64,000 bases of DNA from Xanthomonas sontii. GTDB lineage: Bacteria; Pseudomonadota; Gammaproteobacteria; Xanthomonadales; Xanthomonadaceae. The stretch's first letter is position 1. Each line of letters starts with the position of its first letter. The translations under genes and the position numbers were made by a program. The notes below the pieces were generated by a model, which saw only the letters and a list, made by a program, of their open reading frames with translations, did not search any database and had not been told where the DNA came from. Below, in pieces: positions 59,040 through 64,000 of the stretch. The stretch spans positions 3,284,001 through 3,348,000 of the forward strand of contig NZ_CP132342.1 of NCBI RefSeq assembly GCF_040529055.1, written 5' to 3'.

Positions 59040-62000
59040 ATGCCCCACCCGCCCCTGGTCAGCGTGGTCATGCCGGCCTACAAGCTGCGCTACTTCGAGC
59101 AGGCGCTCGACAGCGTGCTGGCCCAGACCTATCCGGCGCTGGAACTGGTCATCTGCGACGACAACCCCACCGAGGCGATCGCCGAGGTGGTGGAACGCCG
59201 CGCCGCGATGGCCCCGTTCCCGATCCGCTACCACCGCAATCCGGAGCGCTACGGCGAACTCGGCAGCACCGCGCGCGCCATCGCCCTGGCCCAGGGCGAG
59301 TACGTCAAGTTCCTGCACGACGACGACGTGCTGGCGCCGGATTGCGTGGCCGCGCTGGTCGCGGCGATGCAGAGTGCACCGAACGTCCTGCTGGCGTCCT
59401 CGCGCCGCCAGCGCATCGACAGCCACGGCGCGCCGCTGGAGGACATCCACGCCACCGCCTTCCCGTTCGCCGGCGACGTGCTGCTGGACGGGCCGGAGCT
59501 GCTGTCGTTCCTGGCCGACCACACCATCAACTTCGTCGGCGAGCCCAGCTGCGTGCTGTGCCGGCGCAGCGACCTGCTGGAGATCGGCGACGAGCTGATG
59601 ACGCTGGCCGGCAAGGTCATCAACTGGGTCGGCGACCTGGCGCTGTACGCCAAGCTGCTGCACCGCGGCCACCTGGCGCTGCTGGCAAAGCCGCTGACCC
59701 GCTTCCGGGTATCGGAAGAGCAATACAGCCAGGCAGGCCGCGACCAGCCAGGCATCGGCGACCAGGGGCATGCCAACTTCCGCCAGGGCGTGCGCGCGAT
59801 GGGCTGGTACCGCGGCGATGGCGACGTCCGCCAGGTCACGGTGACGCCGCTGGGCGGCGGCCCCGGCACGCCGGTGGACCTGCTGCAGGCGATCCAGGAC
59901 GCCTACGCGCGGGTCTGCGTACAGGCGACGCTGCGCGACTGGCAGGCGCGGCGGACGGTGACGCCGGCGCAACGCGACCTCCTCGACGCGCGCCTGGACG
60001 CCCTCGGCGGCGCGCCGCGGCTCACCGTGCTGGTCGACGCACGCGGCGCCGACCGTGCCGCGCTGGACGCAACGCTGGACAGCCTGCTGCTGGAGGGCAC
60101 GCCGTTCGCGCAGGTGCAGGCGCTGGTGCTGGGCGACGCCTCCCTCCCCGCGTGGCCCGACCCGCGGGTCCGGATCCTGCCACCGCTGCCGGCCGAGGCC
60201 GATGCCGCGGCGCTGTCCGCCGCGCTGGATGCCTCGCCGGCCAGCGACTGGTGCCTGCGCGTGGTCGCGGGCACCCGGTTCTACGCGGGCGGCCTGCTGC
60301 GGCTGCTGCTGGAACTGGCGCAGCAACCGCAGTGCAACGCACTGTATGCGGACGAATGGCTGGCCGTGGACGCGGACACCCTGGCGCCGCTGCTGCGGTC
60401 CGACCCGGACCTGGACCTGCTGCTGGGCAATCCGCTGGCCACGGCCGGGCACTGGGTGTTCCGCCGCACGGCGGTGCGGACGCTGGGCGGCTTCGATCCG
60501 GCCCACGACGGCGCCAGCGAACTGGACTTGATCCTGCGCCTGTTCCTGCGCGACGGCGGCGACGGCATCGCACACCTGCCCGAGCCACTGCTGGTCGCCA
60601 CGCCGGCCAGCGCCGAGGCCGGCGGTCCGGCGCGCCAGCGCGCGATCGCCGCGCACCTGCAGGCCCGCGGCTATCCGCAGGCCACGGTCGAGCCGTTGCC
60701 GGGCGGCCTGTTCCGCATCGACTACGGCCACCCCGCGCAGCCGCCGGTCTCGATCGTGCTGCTGGCGCAGGACAACCTGCCGGCGTTGCAGCGCGCGGTG
60801 GTCAGCCTGCTCGAACAGACCGCCTACCCCGCCTATGAATTGCTGCTGGTGGACAACGCCAGCCAGGCGCCGGAGATCACCGCGTGGATGCAGGCGGTAG
60901 CCGAACTGGGCAACGGCCGCATCCGCGTGTTCGCGCTGGAACAGCGGGTGTGCCAGGCCGAGGCGCACAACCTCGCCGCCACCCAGGCGCAAGGCGAGTA
61001 CCTGCTGTTCCTGGACGCCGACAGCGCCGCGGTGCAGGACGGCTGGCTGCACGCGCTGATGAACCACGCGCAGCGGCCCGAAGTCGGCATCGTCGGCGCC
61101 AAGGGCGTGTCCGCCGACGGCCGCATCACCCATGCCGGCCTGCTGCCGGGCCTGCTGGCCGGCGCCGGCCACGCCTTCGCCGGCGAGGCGATGGCGCAGC
61201 CGGGCTACATGGGCCGGCTGCAGGTGGCACACCGCTACAGCGCGGTGTCGGCGCATTGCCTGCTGGTGCGGCGGGCGCTGTTCGAGCACCTGTCCGGCTT
61301 CGACGCGGCGGGCTTCGCCGCCGGCGGCGCCGACGTGGACCTGTGCCTGCGCGCCGCGGCGACGGGCGCCTGGACCGTGTGGACGCCGCAGGCGCTGCTG
61401 CTGCAACCAGCCTCGGCCACGCGCAGCGAGGTGGCCGACGAGGCGCTGCTGCAGCGCTGGCTGCCGGCGCTGGCGCAGGATCCGGCGTATTCGCCGAGCC
61501 TGGGCCTGGACCAGCCCGGCGGTTTCCAGTTGACCGAGTCCGAATTCTCCTGGCAGCCGCTGGCCTGGAAACCGCTGCCGCGGGTGCTGGCCCATCCCGG
61601 CGACACCTTCGGCAGCGGCCAGTACCGGGTGATCCAGCCGTTCCAGGCACTGGCCGCGGCCGCGCAGATCGACGGCCTGTACTACGCGCGGTTGCTCGAC
61701 CCGGTGGAGCTGCAGCGCATCGGTGCCGACGTGGTGGTGCTGCAGCGCCGGGTCGGCGACGCGGAACTGGCGCGGATGGAGCGCATGCGCCGGTTCGGCA
61801 CTGCCTTCATGGTCTACGAGCTGGACGACTACCTGCCGAACCTGCCGCTGAAGAGCGCGCATCGCGAGCACATGCCCAAGGACGTGCTGCGCTCGCTGCG
61901 GCGCGCCGCCACGCTGGTGGACCGGGTCACCGTCTCCACGCCGGACCTGGCCGAGGCGCTGGCCGGCCTGCACGGCGACATCCGCGTGGTGCGCAACCGG

Positions 62001-62564
62001 CTGGAGCCGCAGCTGTGGGGCGCGCTGGCGCCGCCGGCGGCATCCGCCTCGGCCAAGCCACGGGTCGGCTGGGCCGGCGGGCTTAGCCACACCGGCGACC
62101 TGGAACTGATCGCCGACGTGGTGCAGGCGCTGGCCGGCGAGGTGCACTGGGTGTTCATGGGCCTGTGCCCGGAGCGGCTGCGCCGGCATGTGCACGAGGT
62201 GCACGCAGGCGTGGACTTCGCCCGCTATCCGCAGGCGCTGGCCGCACTGGGCCTGGACCTGGCGCTGGCGCCGCTGGAAGACAACCTGTTCAATCGCTGC
62301 AAGAGCAACCTGCGCCTGCTCGAATACGGCGCCTGCGGCTATCCGGTGGTGGCCAGCGACCTGCCGCCCTACCGCGATGGCGCGCTGCCGGTCACCCTGG
62401 TCAAGAATCGCTTTCGCGACTGGGTCAATGCGATCCGCGCGCACCTGGCCGATGCCGACGCGCGCACTGCGGCCGGCACTGCCCTGCGCGCGACGGTGCA
62501 GCGCGACTGGTTGCTGCAGGGCGCCAATCTGCAGGAGTGGCGGGCAGCCTGGCTGCCGGACTGA
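59040..62564 (+). CDS. Large multidomain glycosyltransferase (flagellin glycosyltransferase candidate)
   Basis: A 1174-residue protein with at least three glycosyltransferase segments. The first is GT2-type (about 1-240: PLVSVVMPAYKLRYFEQALD, with HDDDVL). A degenerate GT-A stretch follows (about 315-510). A second GT2 (about 565-790) has VSIVLLAQDNLPALQRAVVS and the DxD-bearing FLDADSA. The C-terminus (about 855-1165) is GT4-like: GSGQYRVIQPFQ, VYELDDYLP, WAGGLSHTGD, LRLLEYGACGYPVVASD. It likely builds the glycan on flagellin. The frame is open to 58872, but the promoter sets the start at 59040. Confidence 0.9.
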   Translation: MPHPPLVSVVMPAYKLRYFEQALDSVLAQTYPALELVICDDNPTEAIAEVVERRAAMAPFPIRYHRNPERYGELGSTARAIALAQGEYVKFLHDDDVLAPDCVAALVAAMQSAPNVLLASSRRQRIDSHGAPLEDIHATAFPFAGDVLLDGPELLSFLADHTINFVGEPSCVLCRRSDLLEIGDELMTLAGKVINWVGDLALYAKLLHRGHLALLAKPLTRFRVSEEQYSQAGRDQPGIGDQGHANFRQGVRAMGWYRGDGDVRQVTVTPLGGGPGTPVDLLQAIQDAYARVCVQATLRDWQARRTVTPAQRDLLDARLDALGGAPRLTVLVDARGADRAALDATLDSLLLEGTPFAQVQALVLGDASLPAWPDPRVRILPPLPAEADAAALSAALDASPASDWCLRVVAGTRFYAGGLLRLLLELAQQPQCNALYADEWLAVDADTLAPLLRSDPDLDLLLGNPLATAGHWVFRRTAVRTLGGFDPAHDGASELDLILRLFLRDGGDGIAHLPEPLLVATPASAEAGGPARQRAIAAHLQARGYPQATVEPLPGGLFRIDYGHPAQPPVSIVLLAQDNLPALQRAVVSLLEQTAYPAYELLLVDNASQAPEITAWMQAVAELGNGRIRVFALEQRVCQAEAHNLAATQAQGEYLLFLDADSAAVQDGWLHALMNHAQRPEVGIVGAKGVSADGRITHAGLLPGLLAGAGHAFAGEAMAQPGYMGRLQVAHRYSAVSAHCLLVRRALFEHLSGFDAAGFAAGGADVDLCLRAAATGAWTVWTPQALLLQPASATRSEVADEALLQRWLPALAQDPAYSPSLGLDQPGGFQLTESEFSWQPLAWKPLPRVLAHPGDTFGSGQYRVIQPFQALAAAAQIDGLYYARLLDPVELQRIGADVVVLQRRVGDAELARMERMRRFGTAFMVYELDDYLPNLPLKSAHREHMPKDVLRSLRRAATLVDRVTVSTPDLAEALAGLHGDIRVVRNRLEPQLWGALAPPAASASAKPRVGWAGGLSHTGDLELIADVVQALAGEVHWVFMGLCPERLRRHVHEVHAGVDFARYPQALAALGLDLALAPLEDNLFNRCKSNLRLLEYGACGYPVVASDLPPYRDGALPVTLVKNRFRDWVNAIRAHLADADARTAAGTALRATVQRDWLLQGANLQEWRAAWLPD

Positions 62565-62762
62565 GTCGGTCCCCTCGCCGGCCTTGAGGTCGCCGCGCGG
62601 CGCCCGCGTCCGACCGTGACGCGGCGCACGGCGTCAACCTGCCGACACCTTGCCGGCGCGCGGTCCGTGCCGGCCGTGCCGCCGGCGCCAGGAACCCGTC
62701 ACCGGGTGCCGGCCTTCCCCGCGCATGCCTGTCCGGAGGCTGCGCGACACGTGAGTGCCGTT

Positions 62763-62779
62763 TCGGCACACCGCTTGCA
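62763..62779 (+). promoter_or_regulatory. Sigma-54 promoter of fliE
   Basis: TTCGGCACACCGCTTGCAT: GG 62765-62766, GC 62777-62778, ten bases apart, 43 bp before fliE. Confidence 0.88.
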
Positions 62780-62820
62780 TTGCATACGGGCAAGCCGTCT
62801 CCCGGCAGGGACTTCACCGT

Positions 62821-63183
62821 ATGAGCGACTCCATCAGCTCCATCCTTTCGCAGATCCGCAGCTACCAGGGCCAGGTCGGCCAGGCGGCGCAGACGCGGGT
62901 GGGCGATGTCGGCCGCAGCAATGCGATCGAAGGCCTGGGCGGCAGCCAGGGCGTGCAGGGCCCGAGCTTCACCGAGACCCTGCGCAACGCGATCGGCGGC
63001 GTGAACGAGGCCCAGCAGAAGTCCGGCGACCTCGCCAAGGCCTTCGAACTGGGCGACCCCAGCGCCGACCTGGCCAAGGTGATGCTGGCCGCGCAACAGT
63101 CCCAGGTGGCGTTTCGCGCTACCGTGGAAGTCCGCAACCGACTCGTCCAGGCGTACCAGGACGTGATGAACATGCCGCTGTAA
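62821..63183 (+). CDS. fliE: Flagellar hook-basal body protein FliE
   Basis: Rod-MS ring junction protein of 120 residues. The C-terminal half with SFTETLRNAIGGVNEAQQKS and VMLAAQQSQVAFRATVEVRN is typical; it ends AYQDVMNMPL. The start at ATG 62821 is downstream of the sigma-54 site; upstream in-frame codons precede the transcript start. Confidence 0.97.
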   Translation: MSDSISSILSQIRSYQGQVGQAAQTRVGDVGRSNAIEGLGGSQGVQGPSFTETLRNAIGGVNEAQQKSGDLAKAFELGDPSADLAKVMLAAQQSQVAFRATVEVRNRLVQAYQDVMNMPL

Positions 63184-63195
63184 GGGTAGAAGACG

Positions 63196-64000
63196 ATGGC
63201 GCTTGCGATCAGCAAAGACACATTCAACAGCGAAAAGGCCGGGGCCTGGTTCGACCGCCTGCAGAGCCTGCAGCTCACCCGGCGCATCGGCCTGATGGCG
63301 ATGATCGCGGTGGCCGTGGCCGCCGGCCTGTTCGTGTTCTTCTGGTCGCAGAAGCCGGCCTACACTCCCCTGTACACCGGCCTGGACGAGAAGGGCACGG
63401 CCGAGGCCACCGACCTGCTGCGCACCGCGCAGATCCCGTTCAAGCTCGACCAGGCCACCGGCGCGATCACGGTGCCGGAGGACAAGCTGTACGACGCGCG
63501 GCTGAAGCTGGCCGGCGCCGGCCTGACCGACAACGGCAACATGGGCTTCGAAGTGATGGAAAAGGATCCCGGCTTCGGGGTCAGCCAGTTCGTGGAGAAC
63601 GCGCGCTACCAGCACGCCCTGGAAACCGAACTGGCGCGCACCATCGCCAGCCTGCGCCCGGTGCGCGAGGCGCGGGTGCATCTGGCCATCCCCAAGCCGA
63701 GCGCGTTCACCCGCCAGCGCGAGGCCGCCAGCGCCTCGGTGGTATTGGAACTGCGCGGCGGCACCACCCTGGAACGCAACCAGGTCGATGCGATCGTCAA
63801 CATGGTCGCCTCCAGCATCCCCGACCTGGCGCCGGACCGCGTCACCGTGGTCGACCAGAGCGGGCGCATGCTGACCATCGCCGACCCCAACAGCGACGCC
63901 GCGCTCAACGCCGCCCAGTTCGACCAGGTGCGGCGCCAGGAAAGCGCCTACAACCAGCGCATCCGCGAACTGCTGGAGCCGATGACCGGCCCGGGCCGGG
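63196..64000 (+). CDS. fliF: Flagellar MS-ring protein FliF (partial, runs off the window)
   Basis: The first 268 codons of FliF. A transmembrane helix lies at about 30-50 (IGLMAMIAVAVAAGLFVFFW), followed by the conserved periplasmic YTPLYTGLDEKGTAEATDLL and FVENARYQHALETELARTIA, LRPVREARVHLAIPKPSAF. No stop occurs before the window end. It begins 12 bp after fliE. Confidence 0.95.
   Translation, partial: MALAISKDTFNSEKAGAWFDRLQSLQLTRRIGLMAMIAVAVAAGLFVFFWSQKPAYTPLYTGLDEKGTAEATDLLRTAQIPFKLDQATGAITVPEDKLYDARLKLAGAGLTDNGNMGFEVMEKDPGFGVSQFVENARYQHALETELARTIASLRPVREARVHLAIPKPSAFTRQREAASASVVLELRGGTTLERNQVDAIVNMVASSIPDLAPDRVTVVDQSGRMLTIADPNSDAALNAAQFDQVRRQESAYNQRIRELLEPMTGPGR

Overview
The window is about 64 kb of high-GC gammaproteobacterial chromosome. 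It fits the Xanthomonadaceae, most likely a Xanthomonas: the trxB-aat-infA-clpA/clpS block, a second rpoN beside fleQ, the flagellar gene order, GGDEF/EAL regulators next to flagellar genes and short palindromic intergenic repeats all point there. Species cannot be fixed from sequence alone, and genus is an inference.

Layout. Bases 1-8.9 kb hold housekeeping genes: trxB, an acyltransferase, aat, infA, clpA and clpS (reverse), a small secreted protein, a Nudix hydrolase, mnmA and hflD, the last three joined by short overlaps. Bases 9-11.4 kb hold a membrane chemoreceptor-like gene behind a FliA (sigma-28) promoter, a small unknown gene and a repeat-rich spacer. Bases 11.4-14.5 kb hold a two-gene ABC importer of the nitrate/taurine type with no binding protein. 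Bases 15-23 kb hold a signalling block: a PAS-GGDEF-EAL protein, two histidine kinases and a GGDEF-EAL-receiver protein.

From 23.2 kb to the right edge the window is a flagellar regulon: flgN-flgM-flgA (reverse), cheV, flgBCDE, flgF, flgGHIJKL, three tandem flagellin genes, fliD, fliS, a FliT-like gene, a PilZ-like gene, a LuxR-type regulator, rpoN2, a lone receiver, fleQ, a flagellin-glycosylation island (48.8-62.6 kb), fliE and the start of fliF. The island has an aminotransferase, acyl carrier protein, KAS III, two SDR reductases, two left-handed beta-helix acyltransferase-like proteins, a Rieske oxygenase, an FkbM methyltransferase and a 1174-residue multidomain glycosyltransferase. An AT-rich phage-like cassette (56.7-58.4 kb, reverse) sits inside it.

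How it works together. I located eight sites with exact GG-N10-GC sigma-54 spacing, before flgA, flgB, flgG, fliD, rpoN2, the island aminotransferase, the island glycosyltransferase and fliE. I also located seven FliA-type sites (TAAA-like, N11, GCCG-like) before the chemoreceptor gene, the GGDEF-EAL gene, flgM, fliC1 (two) and fliC2 (two). This gives a readable hierarchy: RpoN2/FleQ drive the hook-basal body genes, the cap and the glycosylation genes; FliA drives flagellin, its anti-sigma factor FlgM and two signalling genes. All identifications come from reading motifs and recalled families; no database search was run.
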